A program made the translations under genes and the position numbers. Shown piece after piece: positions 14,874 to 25,156 of a stretch of 29,708 nt of DNA (position 1 is the stretch's first letter; each line of letters opens with the position of its first letter). The stretch spans positions 1-29,708 of the forward strand of contig CAJUSF010000019.1 in NCBI GenBank assembly GCA_910588945.1. The letters run 5' to 3'. The notes under the pieces are model-generated. The model searched no databases. It was not told the origin of the DNA and saw only the letters and a list, made by a program, of their open reading frames with translations. The DNA comes from an uncultured Eggerthellaceae bacterium (lineage in GTDB: Bacteria; Actinomycetota; Coriobacteriia; Coriobacteriales; Eggerthellaceae).

Positions 14874-14879
14874 TATAAT
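14874..14879 (+). promoter_or_regulatory. -10 box upstream of the 195-aa gene
   Basis: Perfect TATAAT about 90 nt before ATG 14970, downstream of the terminator. No convincing -35 at 17 bp. A small aacac/gtgtt hairpin (14844-14859) lies just upstream. Confidence 0.45.
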
Positions 14880-14969
14880 TTAGTGAAATATTTTAGAAAC
14901 ACTGCTAAAATGCCTATTACATCTATTGGTTGTGTAAGGAAACTTGCCTGAAGGACTGGACTTAGAAAT

Positions 14970-15557
14970 ATGCCAAATACACAGAATCCAACTCCAATGC
15001 CTGAAGTGAACATGCCCTACGCCCCTAATCCTCAGCAACAGCCAGAGGAAGAGAAGAAAAAGAAGAAGCGTGGTGCAGGTTTCTATATTGGAATCATAAT
15101 TGCTATTATCGCCATAGTCGCGGCGATCGTTATCGGTATATTTATGTTTATGGATTCCACCCAGTATCGTGGTGGCAGCTTAGGTCAGTTGGACGGCAAG
15201 ACCCAAGAAGAGATCCAAGCTGAACTCGACAGAGTGGTTCAGGAAGGCATGATGAGCATCTCGATTTCCAGTGTTGTGGAATTCGAGAACGGCACATCTG
15301 AGGGTGAGTGGAAGATCGAAAACTCGCCAGCCAACCATTATCTCATGCAGGTCGAAGTTTCTATCACCGACACTGGTGAGGTAATTTACACCTCTGAGGT
15401 CTTAGAGCCGAACTATCACATCCAGTATGCAGCTCTCGATGTAGACCTTCCAGCAGGAAGCTATCCGTGTACCGCAACGTTCTTCGCTCTTGATCCTGAA
15501 ACAGAGCAGCTTGTTGGACAGACCGCTGCACGGGTAACTGTTGTCGTTGACAACTAA
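14970..15557 (+). CDS. Single-pass membrane protein with extracellular beta domain
   Basis: Bitopic protein of 195 aa. The N-terminus is a Pro/Asn/Gln-rich cytoplasmic tail (1-25), a run of Glu then Lys (EEEKKKKKKR, about 26-34) and a strong membrane helix (about 37-61, IIIAIIAIVAAIVIGIF). The outer domain (about 62-195) has SISSVVEFENGTSEGEWKIEN, a repeated beta-strand pattern and a final ARVTVVVDN strand, suggesting a small Ig-like or receptor-type beta sandwich. AAGGA lies 14 nt before the ATG, a rather long spacing. It sits between the secreted protein and the giant repeat protein and could anchor or assemble one of them. No family name is certain. Confidence 0.75.
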   Translation: MPNTQNPTPMPEVNMPYAPNPQQQPEEEKKKKKRGAGFYIGIIIAIIAIVAAIVIGIFMFMDSTQYRGGSLGQLDGKTQEEIQAELDRVVQEGMMSISISSVVEFENGTSEGEWKIENSPANHYLMQVEVSITDTGEVIYTSEVLEPNYHIQYAALDVDLPAGSYPCTATFFALDPETEQLVGQTAARVTVVVDN

Positions 15558-15786
15558 GCATCGCATTAGCGAACTTAGCTGATTGTCGAAGAGCCTTAAG
15601 ATCGCAATATTCGCATCCGAGCGATGATGCACCGCATCGGTGTTTGGATGTGTATTAAAAAGATAACGACACAAGACTTTTCTTCATTCATGCATACGTA
15701 ACATTATCTGTGCTCTGCAATGTGCAGGAGCCAGACCGTCCTCACATTGCGATTCTCGATTTGCTGGGAAGCAAGAAGGAATTGTG

Positions 15787-18700
15787 GTGTTAACCATGGG
15801 GAAAATATTTCATAAGATAATCGCCATCCTTGTCAGCTCATTTCTGCTGGTAAGCATGACGTTTATGGGCGCTTGGGCTTCAAGCAACACGCCCTCATAT
15901 ACTCCGCCGCCTGATTCGACCAACCAAAATCTGGGTTGGAACATGACAGGCGAAGGTGCGGGCGTAAGCGACTCCAAGCCGTATTACTATCATCCAAGCC
16001 TTCCGTATGGATTCAATGCTGAAACGGGCGTCAACGCCTTAGTTTATGATGCGGATTTCGACTTCGTAGGCGGCAGCAAGTCCACCAATTTCGACAGCGC
16101 TGATAAGGCTATAAGCGAAACAGCCCCCGGCAAGACACCGCTCATGGCGCTTCTCAAGGGCGGAAGCGGGAATTACTACATTCAATGGTCTGTTGTTGAA
16201 GTCGATTCGAACCTTGATGAGGTCGGCACTCCTACCACTTCCCCTGAGGAGCACATTACGGGCATGCAGCCCAATGCCGACGGTCTGTACGAGTTCACAC
16301 GCTCGATCACTGCGGCAGACGGTCTTGCCGACAACAAGATGTACAAGTTCGTTATCACTGCTTACAGAGAGGATAAGGTCACCCCAGCAACCTTCACCAT
16401 CTATGTGAGCACCTATAAGGATTACGAATACCGCACGATCGGTGCGAACGACGTGTTCGATGCTATAACGAATGCCACTGGCTTCATATATACATCGGTT
16501 GCGACCATGGACGCGGGCCTTCTTCGCCAAGGCGATATCTCTTCGACATCCAGCATTGTGGCTGATATGATGAACGCTGCGGCCAGCACTACCGAGGATG
16601 GTGTGGCTGCTCCAAAGAACATCACGAAGCCGACTCAGCTTGAGATCTACAATATCGACAACAAGCCCGCCAACATGCCGGCTTATCTATTCAACTTGGA
16701 TCTGCAGCTCGAGATCGATAAGTCCATTCCGGAATTGGCAGGCCTTCAAGAAGGCGATGAGGTTCCAGTTTATCGGTACAATCCCGATACAGGAATGGTC
16801 CAAGAGCTCGAGGGAGTCGTCGGGATCGCCTACGATGAGAACGGTGACATAATCCGGGATTCAAATGGGGATCCGGTGCTTTGTGTGAAAACGAAGATCA
16901 AGGGCGGCTCGGCCGCTTTAGGTGTTTTTGCGATCGGTTACGATTCGGCCGGCAAATACACTCTTGAGACTGCCGTAACTGGAAACGGTCAAATTACACC
17001 GTATGGAAAAAGAACTCTTCCGCTCGAGGCGCAGCCGGAATTCGCACTGTATCCGATGAACGGCTACGTGCTCGATTCTGTTTCCATTTTGGTTGGCAAT
17101 CGTAACTACACTCCGATCCCTGCCACCGACACCAACTTCATTAACGGTAATGTTTTCAGGTTCGATCCGGGCACATTCAACGTGCGTGATGGCAACGACG
17201 TTGTTATCACGGCCAACTTCGTGGAGGCCACGCCTCAAGATCCGGAATATGATGTGACCGTGTCGCTTTCGGGTAAGGGAAGCGGTACGCTGAAGTTTAT
17301 TTCTGGCGCAGCACTTATCGGTGTCGATTCTAATGGTGTGGATACCAGCAACCCCGCAATGACCGAAACCACCGTCAACATGGGTGCAACTGAGGGTCCG
17401 ATAAGCATGCCTTCAAGCGCCGGTGTTCTACTTACGTTCAACACAGGGTCTGGTTTCCATGTGGAGTCTCTAAAGATCAACGGCACCGAATATAAGGCAA
17501 CGGGAACCTCTTATTATGTACCTGCTTTGGTGGAAGATCTCAACATTGAGGTTGTCTATGGAGATGGCATGACCGACCCGGCAACTGATGTTTCGGTCAA
17601 CGCTTCGATTGAGGACGAGCCGGCCGGAAAGGATGCTGCTTTTATCCTGGATCCGGATAACTCGGCGAATGAGGTCAAGGCTTATACGTATAAGATAGTT
17701 TCTGGCAGCGACCTCTCTATCCAGATGCGCACCGAGGCCGATTGGAAGGTATCGTCTGCTTTAGCATATTACGATGGTCTAGCGGATCCGGTCGATGTGA
17801 CATCCATGGTCAACGTGGGTAGCTCCATCAGCAATTTGCATCTGTTTAATGTGGTTTCGCCGGTGAAGGTCGAGTTCCGTTTCAAGCATGTTGACACCAC
17901 GCTCACGCTGGCGGTCGACGGATCTGGCGGTAGCATTTCTCCGTGCGGAACAGTAGATATGTCGCAAGGTGATCGCCTGCGCGTCATTATGACACCCGAT
18001 TCGAGCAGTTATGTTCTTGGCTCTTTGAAGATGGACGGCACGAACATCACCAGCTTGGCTACTTCGCGCAACGACGGCGCTTACTACACCATCACCGTTG
18101 TGAAGTCAGATTCGCCTGACGCAAACGACGGAATTTGGACTACCGATTCAGGCGCGAAAGAAACTGATCAGGTTGTCTATATCAACGACAGAACATCCGA
18201 GATCAGGGCTACTTTTGATACCGTTGCCAATCCCGCGCCTGCATATGCCACCATTCGCACATCGGTGGCAGGCATCGGCAACGGCTCCATCACGCCTACG
18301 CAGATGTTGAATCTTGGCGATGATGCCACGGTGTGCTTCTTCCCGGACAAGGGTTATAAGGTGAAAAGCGTAACCCTTGACGGCCGCGATGTGACCTCCA
18401 CTCTTCAAGACAACGATTCGAAGCTCGTCATTCCTAATGTTCAGAGCGACCACGATGTGGTTGTTACGTTCACAAACGGCGACTCGATTATCTCCGAGTG
18501 GACCAAGCATAAGATCAACCCGACATCATCTTCCGGCGGCTTTATCTCGCCTGATTCCGAGACATTGGTATACGACGGTGGGTCTCAGAAATTCTATTTC
18601 TTCCCGATGACCGGCTATGTTGTGAGCAAGCTATACATCAACGGTAGCGAAGTTACTCCGGCCACCGATCCCAACTACGTGGACAACAGCTATACATTCA

Positions 18701-21700
18701 CGAACGTGAAGGAAGACAAGCAGATCCACGTAACGTTTGCGAAGGAAGGTTCTTCCAAGGATCGCGACTCCGCGTACACTATCATCGTGAAGAATGGCGA
18801 GCATGGCAAAACCTCTCCGGTGGGCGTGCTGACCATTGCAGGCGGCGCATCGCTTCCGATTACGATCATGCCGGACGATGGTTACACCTACGATAAGATC
18901 AATGTAAAGCCGCTGGGTTCGTCGAGCTCGGGCATCAATATGGCATCTTCGGTTTACAGAAACCTCTTCACTTACTTTGATGTGCAGGAAAATCTTGAGA
19001 TCGAAGTAACATTCCGCGAGCTCGGTCCGGGAGAGGATATCATCATCCCGACACCAATTCCTGAGAATCTCATTATTTGGGGACCAGAGAATTCTGATGT
19101 GGCCGAGGGCGCAACGCTTCAGCCCCCGACCGATGGCCTTATTTGGTACAAGCAGTTTGGCAGACAGTATGCCTCCACGACGGGCTATTTTACAGTTGTG
19201 ATCACACCGGGCTACAAGCTCGACTTTATCAAGGTGAACGGACATGACGGCTCTTACACGCAGACCGGCGACGGTGTTTATTCGCTCGTGATACCGCAGC
19301 GCGAGATCACAGAAGATACTCTGATTGAGATCGGCACCACCCAGGAGAAGCCGTCCATTTCGACTGTCAATACGAAGACCGTTACAGTTACCGCTGAGGG
19401 CAATGGTCAGGTTTCGCCTGCCACCGACGTTGCGAACAGCCCAGTTGGCAAGAAGGGCGTATTCCAGATCGAGACCGGCAAGTCCCAGACTTTCTACTTC
19501 TATCCCGATCCGGATCATAAGCTTGACGCGGTCTATGTGAATGATGTGCTTGTGGCCACTGACTACTATTCGCTCACACTTTCCTCGATTACCACCAACA
19601 CGCATGTGCGCGCGGTGTTCGTTGAGGGCAGGCAGTCTCCTGCGATCAGCGAGCTTGGTGGCACGTTTGATGTGGCCGTGGAGATCGATCCATCGGCTGA
19701 CGGCAAGCAACACGGAAGCGTTTCGCCTTCCATGATGAGAGTCATGAAGGGTGGTTCGGCTACGTTCACATTTGTGCCTGAAGATGGTTACGAGACACAT
19801 CTGTTTGATGGCACTACTGAGATCACCGACAGAATGAGCGGCAACTCTTATACCATTGGAAACGTTACTGCCAATAAGACGCTAAGCGTTCGTTTCGATC
19901 GCATCGAGATTGACATAACTAAGTACCACAACGTTACGGTTACGCACGAGGACCACGGCTGGGTGTCCCCTGAGGGCATAACCCGTGTTCTTGATGGCGG
20001 GTCGGTTACGCTCAACGTAATCCCGGATGCCGGATACACGCTTGACAAGCTGACTGTCGATGGTCAGCAGGTGAATGTGAATGGCGGCAACCTCACTTAC
20101 ACGCTGTCCAACATAACGAAGGACACCGAGGTTCACGCAACGTTCAGGACCGGATCGGCGCCTTCTGTTACGCGCTACAACGTGCTTGCGTATACGAGTG
20201 CTGGCGGCATGGTATCGCCGACTGCTGTTCAGGCGGCTGCGGGAACCGATCAGACATTCACATTCATTCCGCTTCAGGGTTATAAGCTTGTCGAGGTCAT
20301 TGTCAATGGCGGTGCGCCTATCCCGGCATCCAGCCTCGCCGATGGCACTTACACGCTTACCGACATCAGGTCCGATTACACGATCGTGGGTAACTTCGAG
20401 CGCGCCGAGTCTTCGAATCCTGAGACGAATCACTACACGGTGTTTGTGCAGGCCGGTAAGGGCGGCTCCATTTCGCCTGATCGTGCGGTTAGTGTGCCCG
20501 CAGGCGGAAGCCAGACTTTCACCATTATCCCGGATGCGGGCTACAAGGTGAAGAGCTTGACCATCATCACGTTCTCCAACGACAATGCGCCGACGAACCC
20601 GGATGATCCGGACAACCCGAGCGATCCGAATCGCCTTGAGACGCATGTTGAGAATTTCAGCGGCTCGAATTACACACTATTCAATATCACGGCTAACAAG
20701 ACGTTCAGGGTGGACTTCGAACCTCTGAAGGATGGCGAGACAACAACGCCGGTCAATACGTTCGACATCACCGCCACCGCTAGCGCTAATGGTAGCGTGT
20801 CTCCTGCAGGGACCACGAAGGTGGCTGCAGGTGCCATGTCATTCTATAGCTTCATTCCGACTGCGGGACATAAGCTGTCTTACGTGGTGGTTGACGGTAT
20901 AAACATTCCGGCCGCAATGATTACGAACAATCAATATATCTTCTCCAATGTGCTTGAGAATCATACGATCCATGCGGTGTTCTGCCCTGTTGGTGACAAC
21001 GTTGCGGACTTCGTGACCGTTGTTGTGGACAAGCCGCTTGGCGGAACGATTGCGCCTTATGGTGACAACGGTAGCGTACTCGTTCGCAAGGGTGAAGACG
21101 CTACGTTCAAGATTGCATCGATATACGGATACAAGATTGCATCCATCGTAGTTAATGGCGCATCCATCCCACCGAACAAGGTCGACACCGCTTCCTATAG
21201 CTTCGATGGTGCGAACTTCACGTTCAAGAGACTTCAATCCGATTCGAGTTTGAGCGCCACCTTCACGAAGATGGATGATATTAACAATCCGACACCGAAG
21301 TACACGACCATCACAATTAAGGGTTGTGAAGATGGTGCCGGCGGAACTACCTCCTACGGCAACGGGACCTCGGTGATCGAGGAGCTGCCGGCAGGCGGAT
21401 CGCTTGATGTGTCGTTCATTCCCGATTCGGGCAAGGCTATCAAGGAAATCGTGATTACTTATCCTGATGGCACCCGCGAGGTTATCAACGCTCCGCGCGT
21501 TAACGATATTTGGCAGAAGGGCTTCATGTCGTTCACCGACAAGCAGGTCAACGGCGGTGGGCTTACCATCGAGGTAACGTGGCGCAATGTAACTAGTGAG
21601 GAACAAGACGATATCAACAACGGCGTTATTAAGCCGGCTAAATATCACGAGATTATCGCCAGTTCCACCGGCTCGGGATCCATCAATCCGACCGGACATT

Positions 21701-24700
21701 TGAAGATTGCGAACGGCGCGTCGCTGAGCTTTACGCTTACTCCTAATGCTGGCTCCGAGCTTACGAGTTTGAAGGTTGACGGCAACGATGTGGTTTCGCA
21801 GCTTTCCGGGTCGCGCACTTACACATTTGGTGCTTCCGATACGAATGACCACTCTATTGAGGCTGCATTCAGTGTTGTAGACAGTGCGATCGACTATTAT
21901 ACGATCGAGGCTTCTTCCCTTGGCAACGGCCGTGTTTCTCCGGAGAAAACCGAGGTAGCTGCTGGCCAGTCGATGACGATCAACTTCTTCCCGGATGCCG
22001 GATATAAGCTGACCAGTATTTCGATTGATGGCGGAGAGCGCATTGCGTATAACGGGCGCAGCTATACATTCGCAAATATTGCAGAGAACCATAGCCTGAA
22101 AGCGTACTTTAATGAGCTTGAGCCCGGCGAGACCGGTTGGAACACCACTGCGATTGAAGTTCAGGCAAAGGTGGCATCTGATCCTGCATCAGGCAGCGTT
22201 TCGCCTGAGAGCGTGCTGGTTCCGCTTGGTTCTACGCAAACATTCACGTTGAAGCCTGGCAACGGTTTCGAGGTGGACTACATTACATTCAACGGGGATA
22301 TCCGTTTTGTTCCGGCAGGAACCACTTCGTATACAGTTACCCCACTCGATCTTGGAGGCAGAGCGAATGTGCTCGAGGTCTACTACAAGATGATCGAGTC
22401 TAATCGTGGTGATTTGACGGTAACTGCGAAGGTTGAGGTTGATGTTGAGGCCGGATCCGCAGGAAACGGCTCGGGTACGGTAACGCCTCCAAGCAAGGTG
22501 GTTCCCTATGGCGGAAGCGCAACGTTCTATATCATGCCTGATCCGGGTTCGACCATCGGCCATGTGAGGGTTAATGGGCAGCCGATTCCGTATTCAGGTG
22601 TTGATGGCGAGGAGCATACGTATCTCAATGGTTGGGATGGCGGTCCGACAACCGTCAACTACACTGGCGGCGCAACCACATCCACTGCGCTATATCGTGG
22701 CGGGGCAAACTTGTCGACGGTTGCCGACGGCGACAACTTCTACTCGACATACCGCGCTACTATCCCGAATATTACTGGCGATGTGACGCTCGAGGTTTCT
22801 TTCCGCAAGATCACAGAGCAGAAGTTCGACTACATCACATCAAAGATGCATGAGCTGGTGATTACTTCTGAGGGTGGCGGCACGGTAAGCCCGGTCGGCT
22901 CGCTATTGATGCCTGAGGGCGACACGGATAACATTCGCTTTAAGACATTCACCGGGTACTATCTGGATTCCGTCATGATCGAGTATTACAAGATCGAGGA
23001 CGGCAAGAAGGTTACCGTTAAGAATGTCGACGTTACGAACCAAGTAAACGGGCAGACCTTGCCTATTACCATGGGCGAATACAATATGCACGTCCATGCC
23101 AAGTACAAGATCATTGGCACGCCTTCCACAGTGACTGTGGGAATCGGATCATCAAAGGTTCCGGTGCTGGATGCTGATGGAAATCCGACATTCGATCCCG
23201 AGGGCAATCCGGTGTTCAAGGATGTCGAGGTTACTAGCGTGAATCCTGCGATCATCGATCCTGTGACCGGTGAGCCTGTGGAGTTTCCGCGCAATAAGGT
23301 GACGACGTTCACCTTCCACACGGATGATAAGGGTCCGAACGGTCGTGGATTGGTGCTCGACAAAGTCTTCTACAACGGTCAGGAGATCGAGGTTCAGCCG
23401 GGTTCGAACACGATTCAGTTCCTTTTGGATTCCACGGGTGAGTTCGAGATCATCTGGCGCGAGCTCAGAGAAGATGAAGAGCCCATCATTCCGCCGGATG
23501 CGTTCAACGTCAACGCGATCGTTGTGGATGGTACGGGCGGCAAGATCTCGCCTGCCGGATCGAACGTGGTGTATCCGGGTGACTCCATCAGCTTTGCAGT
23601 TTCCACTGCCGAGGACGGCTGGTTGATCTCGAGCATCGTGAAAGTCGCCAATCCGGGAACGGATCAAGAGGAGCAGACGGTTGTTGATGCGAATGAGTAT
23701 AAGACTGGTATCTATACGCTTTACGATGTTCAGTGTGATTATGAGATTCGCGTGACGTTTATAGAGGCGCAGCGTGTCTATGTCGAATGGAACAACGACG
23801 AGGGCTATGTTACTCCGAACACCGCGCCCGGTGATTATATCTATGTGGCAAAGGATACGTCGCTGAACTTCGTTGTGGCACCGTACTTCGGCTATGAGGT
23901 TGAAGGCGTTTGGGTCGAGTCTGATGAGATGACGAGCGATCTGAAGCAGACCGCTGCCGCCCGCGATACTATTACTGGGCTGGATCCGGACAACAAGATT
24001 GTCTACATGCCGACAAATGAAGGCGACGGTGTTGCCGGATTCGTTGCTAATAACAACGCAGGCTCCGGTTCGGGTTCTGGCTCGGACTCGAGCGGTTCTG
24101 GTGGTTCTGGTGGCGCAGCAGCGCAGGATATTGTTCAGGGTGCTTTGGATAATATGAATGATGGCGCTGCAAGTGTAGAAGCTACGCAGAAATCGTTCGC
24201 GCGTGCATACGAGTTCCAGACTCCGCTTCTGAACAAGGGTTCGCGCACTGGTGCTGCTACTGCAGATGATGAGAATTCTCATGAGTTTGACATCAAGGTG
24301 CTTGCGACATTCGTGAAGGATCCGAATCAGAATCCTAACGACAACAAGCATCATGTGAGCGTTAGCGTTGCTGACAATGTCGGCGGCACCGTAACTCCGA
24401 CGGAAGCAGATGTTGAGCACGGGCAGAGCTTGATATTGAACTTCCATCCTGATGCGGGGTATAAAGTTGCGTACCTGATCATCAATGGTAATACGATTGA
24501 ATGGTCAGCCAATTCATATACGATCGACGCAGTGACCGGCGATATGGATATTGAGGTTGTGTTTGCGCCAGATGGTTCTATCCCCGGACCCTTGCCGGTA
24601 TCGCGTGTTCTGCGTACACTGCAAGCACTTGCCCAGACGGGTGACCTGAATGGTCCGGCGATCGTGCTGCTGCTTACGATCGCAGCGCTGGCTCTGTTCC

Positions 24701-24903
24701 TCGTTGCGTTGGGTGCGCGTCGTCGCAAGAAGGATGACGATGATGATTATCGTGGTCCTCAAGGGCCGCATGGACCTCGTGGTCCGATGGGGCCGGGCGG
24801 CTTCGGTGGTTCGGGGCGTCCGGGTGGTGGACAGCCGGTTCCGCAAGGAGTGCATCCGACGATGCGTCAGCCGCGTCCCTCTGTAGGCTACGGCATGCGG
24901 TAG
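15787..24903 (+). CDS. Giant surface protein with about 23-25 divergent InlB-B repeats
   Basis: About 3,039 aa. Signal peptide (FHKIIAILVSSFLLVSMTFM, cleavage after AWA) followed by a unique Tyr-rich region to about residue 390. Then comes a string of about 80-110-residue modules of the divergent InlB B-repeat type: core patterns G-x-(V/I)-S-P, V-x-x-G-x-x-x-T-F, P-D-x-G-Y-(K/T) and a closing (V/A)-x-F, as in GGSISPDRA...TIIPDAGYKVKSL. A Ser/Gly linker and helical insert interrupt the last modules near 2760-2860. The end has LAQTG (about 2949-2953), a membrane helix, RRRKKDDDDD and a 50-residue Gly/Pro tail with GPQGPHGPRGPMGPGG. GTG 15784, GTG 15787 and ATG 15796 are possible starts; AGAAGGA at 15774-15780 best fits GTG 15787. 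Likely an adhesin or structural fibre of the cell surface. Confidence 0.88.
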   Translation: MLTMGKIFHKIIAILVSSFLLVSMTFMGAWASSNTPSYTPPPDSTNQNLGWNMTGEGAGVSDSKPYYYHPSLPYGFNAETGVNALVYDADFDFVGGSKSTNFDSADKAISETAPGKTPLMALLKGGSGNYYIQWSVVEVDSNLDEVGTPTTSPEEHITGMQPNADGLYEFTRSITAADGLADNKMYKFVITAYREDKVTPATFTIYVSTYKDYEYRTIGANDVFDAITNATGFIYTSVATMDAGLLRQGDISSTSSIVADMMNAAASTTEDGVAAPKNITKPTQLEIYNIDNKPANMPAYLFNLDLQLEIDKSIPELAGLQEGDEVPVYRYNPDTGMVQELEGVVGIAYDENGDIIRDSNGDPVLCVKTKIKGGSAALGVFAIGYDSAGKYTLETAVTGNGQITPYGKRTLPLEAQPEFALYPMNGYVLDSVSILVGNRNYTPIPATDTNFINGNVFRFDPGTFNVRDGNDVVITANFVEATPQDPEYDVTVSLSGKGSGTLKFISGAALIGVDSNGVDTSNPAMTETTVNMGATEGPISMPSSAGVLLTFNTGSGFHVESLKINGTEYKATGTSYYVPALVEDLNIEVVYGDGMTDPATDVSVNASIEDEPAGKDAAFILDPDNSANEVKAYTYKIVSGSDLSIQMRTEADWKVSSALAYYDGLADPVDVTSMVNVGSSISNLHLFNVVSPVKVEFRFKHVDTTLTLAVDGSGGSISPCGTVDMSQGDRLRVIMTPDSSSYVLGSLKMDGTNITSLATSRNDGAYYTITVVKSDSPDANDGIWTTDSGAKETDQVVYINDRTSEIRATFDTVANPAPAYATIRTSVAGIGNGSITPTQMLNLGDDATVCFFPDKGYKVKSVTLDGRDVTSTLQDNDSKLVIPNVQSDHDVVVTFTNGDSIISEWTKHKINPTSSSGGFISPDSETLVYDGGSQKFYFFPMTGYVVSKLYINGSEVTPATDPNYVDNSYTFTNVKEDKQIHVTFAKEGSSKDRDSAYTIIVKNGEHGKTSPVGVLTIAGGASLPITIMPDDGYTYDKINVKPLGSSSSGINMASSVYRNLFTYFDVQENLEIEVTFRELGPGEDIIIPTPIPENLIIWGPENSDVAEGATLQPPTDGLIWYKQFGRQYASTTGYFTVVITPGYKLDFIKVNGHDGSYTQTGDGVYSLVIPQREITEDTLIEIGTTQEKPSISTVNTKTVTVTAEGNGQVSPATDVANSPVGKKGVFQIETGKSQTFYFYPDPDHKLDAVYVNDVLVATDYYSLTLSSITTNTHVRAVFVEGRQSPAISELGGTFDVAVEIDPSADGKQHGSVSPSMMRVMKGGSATFTFVPEDGYETHLFDGTTEITDRMSGNSYTIGNVTANKTLSVRFDRIEIDITKYHNVTVTHEDHGWVSPEGITRVLDGGSVTLNVIPDAGYTLDKLTVDGQQVNVNGGNLTYTLSNITKDTEVHATFRTGSAPSVTRYNVLAYTSAGGMVSPTAVQAAAGTDQTFTFIPLQGYKLVEVIVNGGAPIPASSLADGTYTLTDIRSDYTIVGNFERAESSNPETNHYTVFVQAGKGGSISPDRAVSVPAGGSQTFTIIPDAGYKVKSLTIITFSNDNAPTNPDDPDNPSDPNRLETHVENFSGSNYTLFNITANKTFRVDFEPLKDGETTTPVNTFDITATASANGSVSPAGTTKVAAGAMSFYSFIPTAGHKLSYVVVDGINIPAAMITNNQYIFSNVLENHTIHAVFCPVGDNVADFVTVVVDKPLGGTIAPYGDNGSVLVRKGEDATFKIASIYGYKIASIVVNGASIPPNKVDTASYSFDGANFTFKRLQSDSSLSATFTKMDDINNPTPKYTTITIKGCEDGAGGTTSYGNGTSVIEELPAGGSLDVSFIPDSGKAIKEIVITYPDGTREVINAPRVNDIWQKGFMSFTDKQVNGGGLTIEVTWRNVTSEEQDDINNGVIKPAKYHEIIASSTGSGSINPTGHLKIANGASLSFTLTPNAGSELTSLKVDGNDVVSQLSGSRTYTFGASDTNDHSIEAAFSVVDSAIDYYTIEASSLGNGRVSPEKTEVAAGQSMTINFFPDAGYKLTSISIDGGERIAYNGRSYTFANIAENHSLKAYFNELEPGETGWNTTAIEVQAKVASDPASGSVSPESVLVPLGSTQTFTLKPGNGFEVDYITFNGDIRFVPAGTTSYTVTPLDLGGRANVLEVYYKMIESNRGDLTVTAKVEVDVEAGSAGNGSGTVTPPSKVVPYGGSATFYIMPDPGSTIGHVRVNGQPIPYSGVDGEEHTYLNGWDGGPTTVNYTGGATTSTALYRGGANLSTVADGDNFYSTYRATIPNITGDVTLEVSFRKITEQKFDYITSKMHELVITSEGGGTVSPVGSLLMPEGDTDNIRFKTFTGYYLDSVMIEYYKIEDGKKVTVKNVDVTNQVNGQTLPITMGEYNMHVHAKYKIIGTPSTVTVGIGSSKVPVLDADGNPTFDPEGNPVFKDVEVTSVNPAIIDPVTGEPVEFPRNKVTTFTFHTDDKGPNGRGLVLDKVFYNGQEIEVQPGSNTIQFLLDSTGEFEIIWRELREDEEPIIPPDAFNVNAIVVDGTGGKISPAGSNVVYPGDSISFAVSTAEDGWLISSIVKVANPGTDQEEQTVVDANEYKTGIYTLYDVQCDYEIRVTFIEAQRVYVEWNNDEGYVTPNTAPGDYIYVAKDTSLNFVVAPYFGYEVEGVWVESDEMTSDLKQTAAARDTITGLDPDNKIVYMPTNEGDGVAGFVANNNAGSGSGSGSDSSGSGGSGGAAAQDIVQGALDNMNDGAASVEATQKSFARAYEFQTPLLNKGSRTGAATADDENSHEFDIKVLATFVKDPNQNPNDNKHHVSVSVADNVGGTVTPTEADVEHGQSLILNFHPDAGYKVAYLIINGNTIEWSANSYTIDAVTGDMDIEVVFAPDGSIPGPLPVSRVLRTLQALAQTGDLNGPAIVLLLTIAALALFLVALGARRRKKDDDDDYRGPQGPHGPRGPMGPGGFGGSGRPGGGQPVPQGVHPTMRQPRPSVGYGMR

Positions 24904-24937
24904 TGCTTGAACAGGGGACGTGTTAAGTGTTCATTTT

Positions 24938-24966
24938 GGGGCGAGATTTCGATCTCGCCCCTTTTT
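24938..24966 (+). terminator. Rho-independent terminator
   Basis: 10-bp stem ggggcgagat/atctcgcccc closed by a TTCG tetraloop and followed by TTTTT. It ends the giant-gene transcript 35 nt after its stop. Confidence 0.95.
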
Positions 24967-24969
24967 GCG

Positions 24970-25032
24970 TGATGACAAAGTATGACATCAGAAAGAAGGC
25001 TTGATGTCATCAGAACACATCTAATGTCATCA
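24970..25032. promoter_or_regulatory. Cluster of TGTCATCA half-sites, candidate operator
   Basis: TGATGACA 24970-24977 (reverse of TGTCATCA), TGACATCA 24983-24990, TGATGTCATCA 25002-25012 and TGTCATCA 25025-25032. The last three start about 20-22 bp apart, near two helical turns. It lies between a terminator and the DUF4013-like gene. Single TGTCATCA words also occur at 26465-26472 and 4068-4075. Confidence 0.45.
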
Positions 25033-25156
25033 AGTCTTACACTTTCTCATCGAGAGGAAAAGGGCAACGCAATATCATTATGTTGTCACGGTTCCGTAAG
25101 ATTGTTTTCAGGCCTGTGTGATAGACTTTTTCAAAAGTTTAAGCCGATAGGGGTAA

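Noticed and set aside
18631..24447. Long minus-strand frames of 250-430 codons opposite the giant gene
   Set aside because: They follow the repeat periodicity and base bias of the + strand gene, and their Arg/His/Ile-rich products resemble no family. They are shadows.
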